A DNA stretch of 64,000 bases from NCBI GenBank assembly GCA_002379425.1, contig DFTH01000003.1, positions 627 to 64,626 on the forward strand, written 5' to 3'. The position numbers were made by a program, and so were the translations under genes. Shown here piece by piece: positions 51,185 to 60,147 of the stretch (position 1 is its first letter; the number at the start of each line of letters is the position of its first letter). Origin of the DNA: Prevotella sp. UBA4217 (lineage in GTDB: Bacteria > Bacteroidota > Bacteroidia > Bacteroidales > Bacteroidaceae). Under the pieces are notes generated by a model. It was not told the DNA's origin. It was given only the letters and a program-made list of their open reading frames with translations, and did not search any database.

Positions 51185-52108
51185 TCAATTTTGCTTTGTA
51201 TCATTAGTGATGTAAGGTACACACCGGCGGATCTCTATGGGTATGGTTTCTACTCGGAGATCATCCTTTTGTATATTGAGTCTCACGATGCAGGTACGGC
51301 TGTTCAGAGGTTTGGTAGGGTCAAATATGAAGTTGCCGATACTGTAGTAGATCATCTTCCCTTGGAAGTCCTCGATGGTCTGTAGGGTATGGGTGTGGTG
51401 GCACACCAGTATGTCGGCGCCAGCATGTATCAGTTGATGGGCTTCCCATCGCTGCCGGGGGATGGGTTCCAGGGTATGTTCGCCACCCCAGTGGAGGGAG
51501 ACGATAATGACAGCGGTGGAATCGGCTGTCCTCAGGCGGTGTACACGTTCCAGCAGTGAGTCCATAGGCTCCTGACTGACACAGGGTTTGTCTGGCAGGT
51601 AGGCATAGTTCTCCAAGGCAAGTCTAAGTGAGGGTACGAGCCACACCTTGCGGGGCTGTTCCGCCAATAGGACGGGCTGCGAGGCCTCGTTCATATTCTC
51701 TCCCGCTCCGATGGGCACCATCCCTGCCTTGATGATATTACGCTTGGTGTCAAGCAGTCCTTCGCGTCCCTGGTCGATGGAGTGGTTGTTGGCCAGATTC
51801 AGGTGGGTGATGCCGTGTCTCTTCAGGGTGGTCAGCCATTCTGGTTCCCCACGGAAGATAAACTGTTTGAAGACAGGGGCTTCAATCTTCGTGGCAGGGC
51901 ACTCCAGATTGCCTACGACGACCTGGGCAGAACGAAACACGGAGTCGATGCCCTGCGAAAAGAGATGGTCGGCTCCGCGGTGTTCTATTACCTGTCGTAC
52001 TCCACGGTCGAGCAGGATATCACCAGTCAGGATGATGTTGAGTTCCCCGGCATCTGCCGAGGAACTCAAAAACAGACTAACAGCCAGAACTATAGAAGAA
52101 CTCCTCAT
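51185..52108 (-). CDS. CapA family protein (poly-gamma-glutamate capsule-like)
   Basis: A 307-residue protein with a signal peptide (cut near ADA-G, residue 20). The metallophosphatase-like CapA motifs are present: GDILLDRG, NLECPATK, NLANNHSIDQG, VSLHWGGEHT and VCHHTHTLQ. CapA proteins are linked to capsule or poly-glutamate handling, but many bacterial members have unknown function. The 5' end overlaps the upstream DUF3160 gene by 32 nt, so the start may be further downstream or translation is coupled. Confidence 0.88.
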   Translation of the reverse strand: MRSSSIVLAVSLFLSSSADAGELNIILTGDILLDRGVRQVIEHRGADHLFSQGIDSVFRSAQVVVGNLECPATKIEAPVFKQFIFRGEPEWLTTLKRHGITHLNLANNHSIDQGREGLLDTKRNIIKAGMVPIGAGENMNEASQPVLLAEQPRKVWLVPSLRLALENYAYLPDKPCVSQEPMDSLLERVHRLRTADSTAVIIVSLHWGGEHTLEPIPRQRWEAHQLIHAGADILVCHHTHTLQTIEDFQGKMIYYSIGNFIFDPTKPLNSRTCIVRLNIQKDDLRVETIPIEIRRCVPYITNDTKQN

Positions 52109-54509
52109 TCACTTCCGGCTTTTTCTTCAGATTGATGATAATGCGCTTCATCCATTCAGGTATGCCCTTCTGCGGGTTCTTCTCCAACTGCTCCTGCCAT
52201 TCCTCGTCGGTCAGTCGTGGCATGTCGATAGGCTGGGTAAACTCGCGATAACTCAGTACGGCGCCGCGTGTCAGGTAGAGATAGCCGTCAATCTCCACCA
52301 CGACGAAGATCTCGTCAGCATTGCCGACGGCTTCGAAGAGGATGGATTTTTCCGGGTTGTTATCAGAATTGGCGGTATATACATCAGCCACGAGGGCTAC
52401 CTTCTTGTCGGCACCTTCTACGTTCGACCAACCGTCCAGGAACTGGTCGGGCTGGCGGATCAGGTCGAGGGAGATGTTCTCGAAGGTAGAACCGATGCAC
52501 TTAATCTGGTCGTACTCCTCATCCGTGAGGGCTGTACCTGCCAGTTCCTTCTCACTGACGCGCAACAGGAACTCGGCCTCCTCATGGATCCTATTGGTGG
52601 CATTCTTGATCTTGTCTGTCAGCATGTCCTGTTCCTTCAGCAGTTTCTGGGTATTCTCCAGCAGTTCGATGGCCTTCTTCCAGAATGCCGTGTTCGGTTC
52701 CACATAGCCTTTGGTCAGTGGCTCGGGGATGCCACCACCGCCGCACTCGGCTCCGAAGGGCTGTTTGGCGTAAAGGATGGCGTCGTGCTTCAGTTCGGCC
52801 CAGGAGGCAAGCATGGCGTTCAGGTCTTTCTTGTCCCATTCGGGGGTAACCATGAAGTAGGGCAGTTTGGCACTCTTATCCTTGGTGTAGATGGTTTTCA
52901 GCGTGTTCATCCACTGGGTGGCGATGGTCTCGTTCCAGTCGATCTTGCCCATGCGCTCCTTCATGTTGTCCAGTGCACCCTTGAAGCCCTTCCATTTCTG
53001 TCCCTCTTCGATGAGGATCTGTTCTGCTGGGGAGACGCCCATGGCAGCAAAGAAGTCGAGTCCCTTCGGGGTAGCGCGCTGCGTCGGCTTGTTTTCGTTA
53101 TCGACCATTTCCTGCAGTACCTCTGCATCAGGCTGGTAGCGCTGAGGCATGATGCAGACCTTCACATGGCTGCTCTTCTCGAACTTCGGGGAGATGCGTA
53201 TCTGCTTGTTGCCTGCCTCCTTGATGGCCTTCTCGATTTTGTCGAGCGCTGCTTCATCGTCGAGGATATCCAGGTACTTGCCAGTCTTCTCTACTTCCTC
53301 TAATACCTGTAGGATACTGACATTGTCGGGCTTGCCCATCAGGAAGGTGATGAGGTTGTTCAGTTTGTCGTACTTCTGTCGTGCAGCGTCACTATTCTTC
53401 AGGGCGAGGGCTATCATGATGGCCTCCTTGAGTTCTTCGCGGTTGTCCATGCCGAAGGGAGCGGTCTGCAACCACATCATGCCACGGAAGTAGCGCTTCA
53501 GCGCCTCACTGCGGGTGTAGTGGCCACGGGCCCGGAACAGGCTGAAGGGGAAGGTCACTCCACGGTGGTCCATAAAGAACGGGGTCATATCGTCTTTGGC
53601 GGCCATCACCCTCTCTACCTCGGGCTTGGCCAGTTCGATCTCCTCGTCGATACCGCAATACTCACCTGTGAAGAGTTTGTTGGCGATGCAGAAGAAGGCT
53701 GCGTTGTGGCGGGCCATCCGCTGGTCGTCCTCATTGAGTCCGATCTTCATATACATCTGGTGCGTGGCATTGAACATATCGTGTGTGAAGTCGGTCATCA
53801 GTTTTAGCAGCGTCGTCTCCTCCAGTTCGCGCAGCATGCAGTCGAAGTAGAGGTGGTAGAGTTGTAGGTAGAGGTCGGTAGTCACGAAACTGGGGAACGT
53901 GTTATAGTCGTTCTGCTCATAGACGTGGAACAACTGTTCATGGCCTGCGGGCACGATGACGAAACCGTCCTGGGCCAGTCGCTGGCAGAGCAGTGAGTCA
54001 AAGTCTTTCAACTGCGTGGGGTTGATGAGGTTCTGCATGTTTACGCGCAGTTCCTCGGGCACGTCGAAGTTCAGTTTCTTCAGTTCTTCCTCACGTGCCT
54101 TCAGACGTTCCATGAAGTCCAGTTCTTCTTGGGTATATTTCACCATTCCCGTCTCCCGACTGGCACGGTAGTAATAGTCGCGCCACGTCTCTCCTTCCTT
54201 TTCTACGACCTTGCTGAAATCCGTCTGTGCGTCGAATTCCCACATCAGCGAGTCATACCAGGTCGTACGCTCATAGACACCGCGGAGATAAGAATCCTTG
54301 AAGGGGAATCCCTGACGGGCGAGAGGCGCATTACGGAGTACGCGCAGGTCACCGATGGAGAGCCCCGTGACATCCATGTTGTAGTCGATACTGTCGAGCA
54401 GTTGCTCCACGTCGATGGATGATACGGGTACTGACACCACACTTGTTTTCTGGCTGCATGCTGCTATCATCAGCGCGAGGCATGCTGCGAGGAAAGTCTT
54501 TGTTCTCAT
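52077..54509 (-). CDS. DUF3160 domain lipoprotein
   Basis: An 810-residue protein with lipobox IAAC (residues 15-18), so a lipoprotein. The long helical body contains FVTTDLYLQLYHLYFDCMLRELE and the C-terminal segment (VALVADVYTANSDNNPEKS, VVEIDGYLYLTRGAVLSYREF) typical of DUF3160. No function is known to me. It starts 4 nt before the end of the upstream gene and overlaps CapA downstream, so the cluster is tightly coupled. Confidence 0.85.
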   Translation of the reverse strand: MRTKTFLAACLALMIAACSQKTSVVSVPVSSIDVEQLLDSIDYNMDVTGLSIGDLRVLRNAPLARQGFPFKDSYLRGVYERTTWYDSLMWEFDAQTDFSKVVEKEGETWRDYYYRASRETGMVKYTQEELDFMERLKAREEELKKLNFDVPEELRVNMQNLINPTQLKDFDSLLCQRLAQDGFVIVPAGHEQLFHVYEQNDYNTFPSFVTTDLYLQLYHLYFDCMLRELEETTLLKLMTDFTHDMFNATHQMYMKIGLNEDDQRMARHNAAFFCIANKLFTGEYCGIDEEIELAKPEVERVMAAKDDMTPFFMDHRGVTFPFSLFRARGHYTRSEALKRYFRGMMWLQTAPFGMDNREELKEAIMIALALKNSDAARQKYDKLNNLITFLMGKPDNVSILQVLEEVEKTGKYLDILDDEAALDKIEKAIKEAGNKQIRISPKFEKSSHVKVCIMPQRYQPDAEVLQEMVDNENKPTQRATPKGLDFFAAMGVSPAEQILIEEGQKWKGFKGALDNMKERMGKIDWNETIATQWMNTLKTIYTKDKSAKLPYFMVTPEWDKKDLNAMLASWAELKHDAILYAKQPFGAECGGGGIPEPLTKGYVEPNTAFWKKAIELLENTQKLLKEQDMLTDKIKNATNRIHEEAEFLLRVSEKELAGTALTDEEYDQIKCIGSTFENISLDLIRQPDQFLDGWSNVEGADKKVALVADVYTANSDNNPEKSILFEAVGNADEIFVVVEIDGYLYLTRGAVLSYREFTQPIDMPRLTDEEWQEQLEKNPQKGIPEWMKRIIINLKKKPEVNEEFFYSSGC

Positions 54510-54982
54510 TGGCTAAAGTATTTAGTTGCTGTTTCTTGATCTACACCTTTTATAATATAGTGGTCGAAGGTCATACCGAAGCCGCCCCATTTGTAGTCGG
54601 CCACCACATAGAGTCGTTCTGCTTTCTCCAGACTACGGATATGGCCGTTGATGAAACGGAAGTCCTGCAGGTTACCGCCCAGTTTCGATCCGAGCCAGAG
54701 GGGGCGCGCCTTTCCATTCACCTGCTTGAAGATAAAGAGCCGACGTCCTTTCTCGGGGAAATATCTCGTCGCTTTTATCACACCCACCATCGCGTCGATA
54801 CGGCCGTCACCATCCACGTCGCCTGTCTGGAACTGATAGATGGGGTAGGGCAGGCGCCAGTCGTTGAGCCAGTATAGGCTGTCGTGCTCCTTGCGCAGTG
54901 AGAAACCGTTTTCTTCCCGCGGTGCAAAGGTCTGCGCCAGGCACGGCATGACCATCAGCCAGAGCAGTGGAACCCATTTCAT
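54506..54982 (-). CDS. Small secreted protein with an FG-GAP/calcium-type repeat
   Basis: A 158-residue protein with a signal peptide (cut near LAQ-T, residue 17). It has one Asp-rich loop, GDVDGDGRIDAMVG (about 54-67), typical of FG-GAP/VCBS or dockerin-like calcium-binding loops. It is the first gene of the cluster with DUF3160, CapA and buk. A promoter box lies four bases before the ATG, so the message may be leaderless. Function not recognised. Confidence 0.7.
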   Translation of the reverse strand: MKWVPLLWLMVMPCLAQTFAPREENGFSLRKEHDSLYWLNDWRLPYPIYQFQTGDVDGDGRIDAMVGVIKATRYFPEKGRRLFIFKQVNGKARPLWLGSKLGGNLQDFRFINGHIRSLEKAERLYVVADYKWGGFGMTFDHYIIKGVDQETATKYFSQ

Positions 54983-54986
54983 GGTG

Positions 54987-54994
54987 CAAACTTA
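54987..54994 (-). promoter_or_regulatory. Promoter -7 box four bases from the start of the small secreted protein gene
   Basis: Minus-strand TAAGTTTG, then CACC, then ATG (54982-54980). No TTTG is seen at the usual upstream spacing, so the promoter assignment is weaker than at 15067. Confidence 0.55.
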
Positions 54995-55039
54995 CATAAA
55001 AAAACTGAATTATCCACGTATAATTCTGAAAATATTTTG

Positions 55040-55047
55040 TATATTTG
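55040..55047 (+). promoter_or_regulatory. Promoter -7 box of glnA
   Basis: TATATTTG, 41 nt before the ATG at 55089. It places the start well downstream of the first ATG of the long open frame. Confidence 0.75.
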
Positions 55048-55088
55048 CGGCAAATTTAACTGCAAACTTCAAAACAACTATTGTATTT

Positions 55089-56594
55089 ATGGACAACAGA
55101 CATCTTATTCTGAATGCCAACCTTATCGTGGCGGCGCTCGAGAAGCCGTCGGCAGAGTTCACGAAGGCCGACATCATTGACTACATCGTGAAGCATGACA
55201 TCCGTATGGTCAACTTTATGTATCCTGGTGGAGACGGGAAGTTGAAGACACTTAACTTCGTGATCAACGACCTCGACTATCTCGATACTATTCTTACCTG
55301 TGGTGAGCGTGTTGATGGCTCCAGCCTCTTCTCGTTTATCCAGGCAGGAAGTAGTGATCTCTACGTGCTGCCTCGTTTCCGCACGGCTTTCGTCGATCCC
55401 TTTGCTGAAATTCCAACGGTGACAATGCTTTGTTCTTTCTTTGACAAAGACGGTCATCCCCTGGAGTCGTCTCCAGAGCATACGCTCCACAAGGCGGCTG
55501 TGGCCTTTACGGAGGTGACGGGCATGGAATTCCAGGCGATGGGGGAGTTGGAATATTACGTGATCAGCGACGACGAGGGCGTGTTCCCTGCTCAGGATCA
55601 GCGCGGCTATCATGAGTCAGCCCCTTACGCCAAGGCCAATGAGTTCCGCACCCGTTGTATGCAATATATCGCACAGGCTGGCGGGCAGATTAAATATGGA
55701 CACTCCGAGGTGGGTAATTTCTCCCTTGACGGGAAAAACTATGAACAGAACGAGATTGAGTTCCTGCCAGTGCCAGTGGAGCAGGCGGCAGACCAGTTGA
55801 TGGTGGCTAAATGGGTCATCCGTAACCTGGCATACGAGTTGGGCTATGACGTAACCTTTGCTCCGAAGATAACCACAGGCAAGGCCGGCTCTGGCCTGCA
55901 CATCCACATGCGGATGATGAAAGATGGCAGGAATCAGATGCTGGCTGGGGGTGTGCTCTCTGAGAGTGCGCGCAAGATGATTGCCGGTATGATGGACCTG
56001 GCTCCTGCTATTACCGCCTTCGGCAATAAGAATCCTACCAGTTATTTCCGTCTGGTGCCCCATCAGGAAGCACCGACGAATGTATGTTGGGGTGACAGGA
56101 ACCGTTCGGTACTCGTCCGTGTGCCCCTTGGCTGGGCGGCTGATGTCGATATGTGCCATGCGGCAAACCCGCTGGAGCCGGAAACCAACTATGACACGAG
56201 CATTAAGCAAACGGTTGAGATGCGCTCGCCCGATGGCAGCGCTGATCTCTACCAGTTACTTGCTGGCCTTTGCGTGGCCTGTAGGCATGGCTTCGAGATG
56301 CAGGATGCCCTCGAAGTGGCAGAGAAAACATACGTGAATGTGAATATCCACGCGGCAGAAAATGCGGACCGTCTGGCTACCCTTGCACAGTTGCCTGACT
56401 CATGCGTCGCTTCTGCCGACTGTCTGGATCGCCAGCGCAAGGCATTTGAGGAGCACGGGGTGTTCTCACCTGCGATGATCGACGGTATCATCGCTCAACT
56501 CCGTGCTTTCGACGACAAGACGCTTCGTAAGAATATCGAGAACTATCCTGAGGAAGTCCTTAAACTCGTGAACCAGTATTTCCACTGCGGATAG
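55089..56594 (+). CDS. glnA: Glutamine synthetase (type I-like)
   Basis: A 501-residue enzyme with the beta-Grasp N-domain (HDIRMVNFMYPGGDGKLKTLNF) and catalytic domain motifs EFQAMGELEYYV, KAGSGLHIHMRMMKDG, NPTSYFRLVPHQEAPT and NRSVLVRVP. The length fits GSI rather than the longer GSIII also found in this phylum. It makes glutamine from glutamate and ammonia. The gene ends in a strong terminator and has its own promoter. Confidence 0.93.
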   Translation: MDNRHLILNANLIVAALEKPSAEFTKADIIDYIVKHDIRMVNFMYPGGDGKLKTLNFVINDLDYLDTILTCGERVDGSSLFSFIQAGSSDLYVLPRFRTAFVDPFAEIPTVTMLCSFFDKDGHPLESSPEHTLHKAAVAFTEVTGMEFQAMGELEYYVISDDEGVFPAQDQRGYHESAPYAKANEFRTRCMQYIAQAGGQIKYGHSEVGNFSLDGKNYEQNEIEFLPVPVEQAADQLMVAKWVIRNLAYELGYDVTFAPKITTGKAGSGLHIHMRMMKDGRNQMLAGGVLSESARKMIAGMMDLAPAITAFGNKNPTSYFRLVPHQEAPTNVCWGDRNRSVLVRVPLGWAADVDMCHAANPLEPETNYDTSIKQTVEMRSPDGSADLYQLLAGLCVACRHGFEMQDALEVAEKTYVNVNIHAAENADRLATLAQLPDSCVASADCLDRQRKAFEEHGVFSPAMIDGIIAQLRAFDDKTLRKNIENYPEEVLKLVNQYFHCG

Positions 56595-56614
56595 TGCTGT
56601 GCATGTTACTATAA

Positions 56615-56654
56615 TGAAAATCGGGCTGCCTGTTTGCAGCCCGATTTTCATTTT
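56615..56654 (+). terminator. Strong rho-independent terminator between glnA and gyrB
   Basis: TGAAAATCGGGCTGC (56615-56629) pairs perfectly with GCAGCCCGATTTTCA (56636-56650), loop CTGTTT, followed by TTTTG. It serves glnA and probably also the convergent gyrB. Confidence 0.92.
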
Positions 56655-56670
56655 GTGTGATGTTCTAATA

Positions 56671-58647
56671 TCATGCGTCGATATTAGCGTATGTGGCGTT
56701 CTTCTCGATGAACTCTCGTCGGGGCTCCACATCGTCGCCCATCAGCATGGAGAATATCTCGTCTGCCTCGGCAGCATTCTCGATAGTCACCTGCTTCAGC
56801 AGGCGGTTCTCCGGATTCATGGTGGTCTCCCAGAGTTGCTCGGGGTTCATCTCGCCAAGACCTTTGTAGCGCTGTGTGTGGAGTGCCTTGTCGTCACCGT
56901 TGCCAGCCACGTACTTGTCGATGAAGGCCTGACGCTGCTGCTCCGTGTAGCAATATTCCGACTGCTTCTTGTAGGTACATTTGTAGAGTGGCGGGGTGGC
57001 GATATAGAGGTGTCCGCCCTGGATGACCTGGGGCATGAAACGGTAGAAGAGTGTCATGATCAGCGTGTCGATGTGAGAGCCATCGACGTCGGCATCGGTC
57101 ATGATGATGATCTTGTCGTAGCGCAGTTTGTCGATGTTGGCCTCCTTGGAGTCTTCACCATCAACGCCGAAGCGGACGCCTATCGACTGGATGATGTTCA
57201 TTACTGACTCAGCCTCGAACACACGGTGCCACTGCACCTTCTCCACATTCAGGATCTTACCGCGCAAGGGCAGGATGGCCTGGAAGTGACGGTCGCGACC
57301 CTGCTTGGCGGAGCCGCCTGCGGAGTCACCCTCGACGAGGAATATCTCGCAGTCCTTGGGATCCTTGTTGGAGCAGTCAGCCAGTTTGCCTGGCAGGCCA
57401 CCGCCCGTCATCGGGTTCTTGCGCTGTACACTCTCACGCGCCTTGCGGGCAGCGATACGCGCTGTGGCAGCCAGGATGACCTTCTCACAGATGGTGTGGG
57501 CCTCCTTCGGATGCTCCTCCAGATAGTTTGTCATCGCCTCGCCGACAGCCTTCTGCACGGCACCGTTTACCTCGGAGTTGCCCAGTTTCGTCTTGGTCTG
57601 GCCCTCGAACTGTGGTTCGGCCACCTTCACGGAGATGATGGCCGTAAGACCCTCGCGGAAGTCATCCTGTGCCACCTCGATCTTGGCCTTCTCAATCTGC
57701 TTGCGCAACTGGTCATCCTCGTCGGCATACTTCTTTAAGGTACGTGCCAGGGCGATGCGGAAGCCTGTCAGGTGGGTACCTCCCTCTATCGTGTTGATAT
57801 TATTGACGTAGGAGTGGATATTCTCCGAGTAGTCGCTGTTATAGAGCAGGGCCACCTCGATGGGCACGCCGTCTTTCTCTGTCTTGAGGCAGATGGGTTC
57901 GCCGATAATCGACTGACGGTGACGATCGACGTAGCGCACGAATTCCTTCAGTCCTTCCTTGGCGTGGAACACCTCTGGTTGCCTGAGGTTGCCTTCCTCG
58001 TCGGGGCGCAGGTCAGTCAGCGTGATGGTAATGCCTGCGTTCAGGTAGGCCAGTTCGCGCATGCGGCGGGCAATGATGTCGTACTTGTATTCCGTTGTCG
58101 TGAAGATGGTGGGGTCGGGCCAGAACTGCTGGCGGGTACCTGTCTGATCGGTATCACCCACGATCTTCACGTCGTAGAGGGGCTTACCCTTCTCATATTC
58201 CTGCTGGTAGATATGCCCATTGCGGAATACCTGCGACATCATGTGGGTGGAGAGGGCGTTCACACAACTGACGCCCACGCCGTGCAGACCACCGGATACC
58301 TTGTAGGACCCCTTGTCAAACTTACCGCCAGCATGCAGCACGGTCATGACGACCTCCAGGGCCGACTTGTGCATCTTCTCATGCTCATCGACGGGGATGC
58401 CTCGTCCGTTGTCTTGTACGGTAATACTGTTATCTTCATTGATCGTTACTTCGATATGTGTACAAAAGCCTGCCATGGCTTCGTCGATAGAGTTATCGAC
58501 TGTCTCGTTGACCAGATGGTGGAGACCTTTCTCGCTGATGTCACCGATATACATGGCTGGGCGCTTTCGCACGGCTTCCAGACCTTCGAGCACCTGGATG
58601 TTACTCGCTGAATAGTTTTGCTCTTGGTTCAGTTGTTCTTCTGTCAT
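56671..58647 (-). CDS. gyrB: DNA gyrase subunit B
   Basis: A 658-residue GyrB. The ATPase domain has LVNETVDNSIDEAMAG, VQDNGRGIPVD and GGLHGVGVSCVNALS. The transducer domain and TOPRIM domain (LVEGDSAGGSAKQGRDR, MTDADVDGSHI) follow. The C-terminal end (GLGEMNPEQLWETTMNPENR) interacts with GyrA. It introduces negative supercoils with ATP. The length is typical for the phylum, which lacks the long insertion of E. coli GyrB. Confidence 0.97.
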   Translation of the reverse strand: MTEEQLNQEQNYSASNIQVLEGLEAVRKRPAMYIGDISEKGLHHLVNETVDNSIDEAMAGFCTHIEVTINEDNSITVQDNGRGIPVDEHEKMHKSALEVVMTVLHAGGKFDKGSYKVSGGLHGVGVSCVNALSTHMMSQVFRNGHIYQQEYEKGKPLYDVKIVGDTDQTGTRQQFWPDPTIFTTTEYKYDIIARRMRELAYLNAGITITLTDLRPDEEGNLRQPEVFHAKEGLKEFVRYVDRHRQSIIGEPICLKTEKDGVPIEVALLYNSDYSENIHSYVNNINTIEGGTHLTGFRIALARTLKKYADEDDQLRKQIEKAKIEVAQDDFREGLTAIISVKVAEPQFEGQTKTKLGNSEVNGAVQKAVGEAMTNYLEEHPKEAHTICEKVILAATARIAARKARESVQRKNPMTGGGLPGKLADCSNKDPKDCEIFLVEGDSAGGSAKQGRDRHFQAILPLRGKILNVEKVQWHRVFEAESVMNIIQSIGVRFGVDGEDSKEANIDKLRYDKIIIMTDADVDGSHIDTLIMTLFYRFMPQVIQGGHLYIATPPLYKCTYKKQSEYCYTEQQRQAFIDKYVAGNGDDKALHTQRYKGLGEMNPEQLWETTMNPENRLLKQVTIENAAEADEIFSMLMGDDVEPRREFIEKNATYANIDA

Positions 58648-58672
58648 TTCTTCGTATTTTGCTAATTGGTTG

Positions 58673-58680
58673 CAAAGGTA
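58673..58680 (-). promoter_or_regulatory. Promoter -7 box of gyrB
   Basis: Minus-strand TACCTTTG, 25 nt before the ATG at 58647. Confidence 0.75.
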
Positions 58681-58712
58681 GTAAAAAAAAATCAGATAAA
58701 CATAGTTTATCT
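58681..58712 (-). terminator. AT-rich hairpin before gyrB
   Basis: On the minus strand, AGATAAAC and GTTTATCT (58694-58712, three-base loop) are followed by GATTTTTTTTTAC. It may be a back-up terminator for rpsT, placed just upstream of the gyrB promoter. Confidence 0.5.
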
Positions 58713-58720
58713 GCTAAAAA

Positions 58721-58762
58721 ACTACAAAAAAGAAGACCGCAATCCAGAAGGACTGCGGTCTT
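58721..58762 (-). terminator. Terminator after rpsT
   Basis: Minus strand: AAGACCGCAGTCC pairs with GGATTGCGGTCTT (one G-T pair, loop TTCT; stem 58733-58762), followed by CTTTTTTG. Confidence 0.9.
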
Positions 58763-58782
58763 GTCGTTATCTTGGGTAGTGA

Positions 58783-59037
58783 TTATCCAAGTTTGTTGAT
58801 GTGCTTGGCAAGGCTTGACTTCAGGTTTGCTGCCTTGTTCTTGTGGATGATGTTGGTCTTTGCCAACTTGTCCAGCATCTTCTGCACCTTCGGATACAGA
58901 GAGGCTGCCTCTTCCTTGTTGGTCATAGCACGCAACTTGCGGACGGCGTTGCGCATGGTCTTTGCGTAGTAGTGGTTGTGAAGCGCCCTCTTTTCTGTCT
59001 GGCGGATTCTCTTCACGGATGATTTGTGATTTGCCAT
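58783..59037 (-). CDS. rpsT: 30S ribosomal protein S20
   Basis: An 84-residue, highly basic protein with the S20 pattern ([37 protein letters not shown]). It binds 16S rRNA early in 30S assembly. It lies 154 nt downstream of tRNA-Glu on the same strand. I find no TAnnTTTG box between them, so it may be transcribed with that tRNA. Confidence 0.97.
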   Translation of the reverse strand: MANHKSSVKRIRQTEKRALHNHYYAKTMRNAVRKLRAMTNKEEAASLYPKVQKMLDKLAKTNIIHKNKAANLKSSLAKHINKLG

Positions 59038-59040
59038 TTT

Positions 59041-59069
59041 AATTTTTTAATTTTTAATTTTTTAATTTT
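59041..59069 (-). repeat. AATTTTT heptamer/octamer repeat before rpsT
   Basis: Units AATTTTTT, AATTTTT, AATTTTTT and AATTTTA lie in the leader of rpsT. Confidence 0.7.
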
Positions 59070-59190
59070 ACAAAAGCCTGTGGGTCTTATATCTCTACGA
59101 CTGCCCTGAGCAGCCCTTGCGGGCTTCCGCCACCTTGTCCCTGCCTGACGACAGGTAGCACTTGGCTGTGCAGATGACAGATTTAATATG
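59070..59190 (-). other. Spacer between tRNA-Glu and rpsT, no gene seen
   Basis: GC-rich on one side, with short complementary stretches (for example GCCCGCAAGGGC and CCTGTCGTCAGG on the minus strand) that could fold. I see no promoter box, no clear terminator and no coding frame. It might be a structured leader of rpsT. Confidence 0.3.
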
Positions 59191-59262
59191 TAGTCCCTAG
59201 GAGAGTCGAACTCCTCTTTAGAGAATGAAAATCTCTCGTCCTAACCGATAGACGAAGGGACC
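59191..59262 (-). tRNA. tRNA-Glu (TTC anticodon)
   Basis: Minus strand: acceptor GGTCCCT/AGGGACT with discriminator A. The anticodon stem AGAGA/TCTCT encloses loop TTTTCAT, giving anticodon TTC. The T arm is GGAG-TTCGACT-CTCC. No CCA is encoded. A TACCTTTG box lies 19 nt upstream. Confidence 0.95.
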
Positions 59263-59281
59263 GTCTATATTTTTGCGGGTG

Positions 59282-59289
59282 CAAAGGTA
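59282..59289 (-). promoter_or_regulatory. Promoter -7 box of tRNA-Glu
   Basis: Minus-strand TACCTTTG followed by CACCCGC, the same context as the tRNA-Asn promoter. Confidence 0.75.
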
Positions 59290-59301
59290 CTACTTTTAAT
59301 T

Positions 59302-59402
59302 GAGAGTTGAGAGTGGGGAGTTGAGAATTACTCAACAATTAACGTTATTTAACTACCTAAATACAAAAACTCTCCCCTCTCAACTCTCCCCTCTCAACTT
59401 TT
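59302..59402 (+). repeat. GAGAGTT / CTCTCAA heptamer halves before recO
   Basis: A left half of GAGAGTT and GGGAGTT units (59302-59328) and a right half of CTCTCCC and CTCTCAA units (59370-59400) are inverted relative to each other around an AT-rich centre. The rest of the gap holds no gene. Confidence 0.7.
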
Positions 59403-59407
59403 TGTCG

Positions 59408-59415
59408 TATCTTTG
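59408..59415 (+). promoter_or_regulatory. Promoter -7 box six bases from recO
   Basis: TATCTTTG followed by CACCCT and the ATG at 59422. The upstream repeat region lacks a clear TTTG. Confidence 0.65.
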
Positions 59416-59421
59416 CACCCT

Positions 59422-60147
59422 ATGTTGACGAAGACTCAAGCGATAGTACTGCATTCCCTCAAGTATGGTGAGACCCGTATCATTGTTGATATGTTCACCA
59501 AGAGTCATGGCCGACTCTCGTTTATCGTCAGCATCCCGAAATCGTCGAAGTCGAAGATGAAAAAGCAGTTCTTCCAGCCCCTGACGATGCTGGAGATTGA
59601 GGCTGACGTGCGCCCGAAGGTACAACTGCAGAAACTGAGGGATATCCGCCTGTCCTGTCCCTTCGTCTCCATTCCTTTCGAGCCGCAGAAACTGTCCATC
59701 TCGCTCTTCGTGGCGGAGTTCCTCTATTATGCCCTCCGTTCCGAGCAGCAGAACGAGCCGTTGTTCGACTATGTGGTCAACAGCATCCAGTGGCTGGACA
59801 GCCAGGAAGACCGCTTTGCCAATTTCCATCTGGTGTTCCTGATGCGACTCAGCCGTTTCCTCGGATTCTATCCGAACTTAGAGGACTTTGCCCTTGGCGA
59901 CTTTTTCGATCTCCGTGAGAGTGTCTTCTGTACAGTTCCTCCCCTCCATCGTGATTTCCTGCAGCCTGAAGATGCGGAGAAGGTACAACTGATGATGCGC
60001 ATGGACTACTCCACGATGCACCTTTTCCGTATGTCCCACCAGGAGCGCAACCGCCTTCTCGAAGTCGCCCTGACCTATTACCGCCTCCACCTCACGGATT
60101 TCCCTGAACTCAAGTCTGTGGCCGTGCTCAAAGACCTGTACCGTTAG
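59422..60147 (+). CDS. recO: DNA repair protein RecO
   Basis: A 241-residue RecO with the N-terminal OB-fold (TQAIVLHSLKYGETRIIVDMFTKSHGRLSFIV) and a helical C-terminal region (FHLVFLMRLSRFLGFYPNLED). It helps load RecA in the RecF pathway. The zinc-finger cysteines of some RecO proteins are not seen, as is usual in Bacteroidetes. The start at 59422 follows the promoter; the TTG three codons earlier lies within the -7 box. Confidence 0.92.
   Translation: MLTKTQAIVLHSLKYGETRIIVDMFTKSHGRLSFIVSIPKSSKSKMKKQFFQPLTMLEIEADVRPKVQLQKLRDIRLSCPFVSIPFEPQKLSISLFVAEFLYYALRSEQQNEPLFDYVVNSIQWLDSQEDRFANFHLVFLMRLSRFLGFYPNLEDFALGDFFDLRESVFCTVPPLHRDFLQPEDAEKVQLMMRMDYSTMHLFRMSHQERNRLLEVALTYYRLHLTDFPELKSVAVLKDLYR

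Noticed and set aside
51648..53303. A 551-codon open frame on the plus strand
   Set aside because: It lies antisense to the CapA and DUF3160 genes, whose products have signal peptides and family motifs. Its translation is Leu/Val/His-rich and has no recognisable domain.
54864..55088. N-terminal extension of glutamine synthetase
   Set aside because: It is antisense to the small secreted protein gene and crosses the glnA promoter. GSI starts fit the ATG at 55089.
59070..59190. Possible small RNA between tRNA-Glu and rpsT
   Set aside because: Short complementary segments exist, but there is no promoter box or terminator of its own, so I left it as an unassigned spacer.
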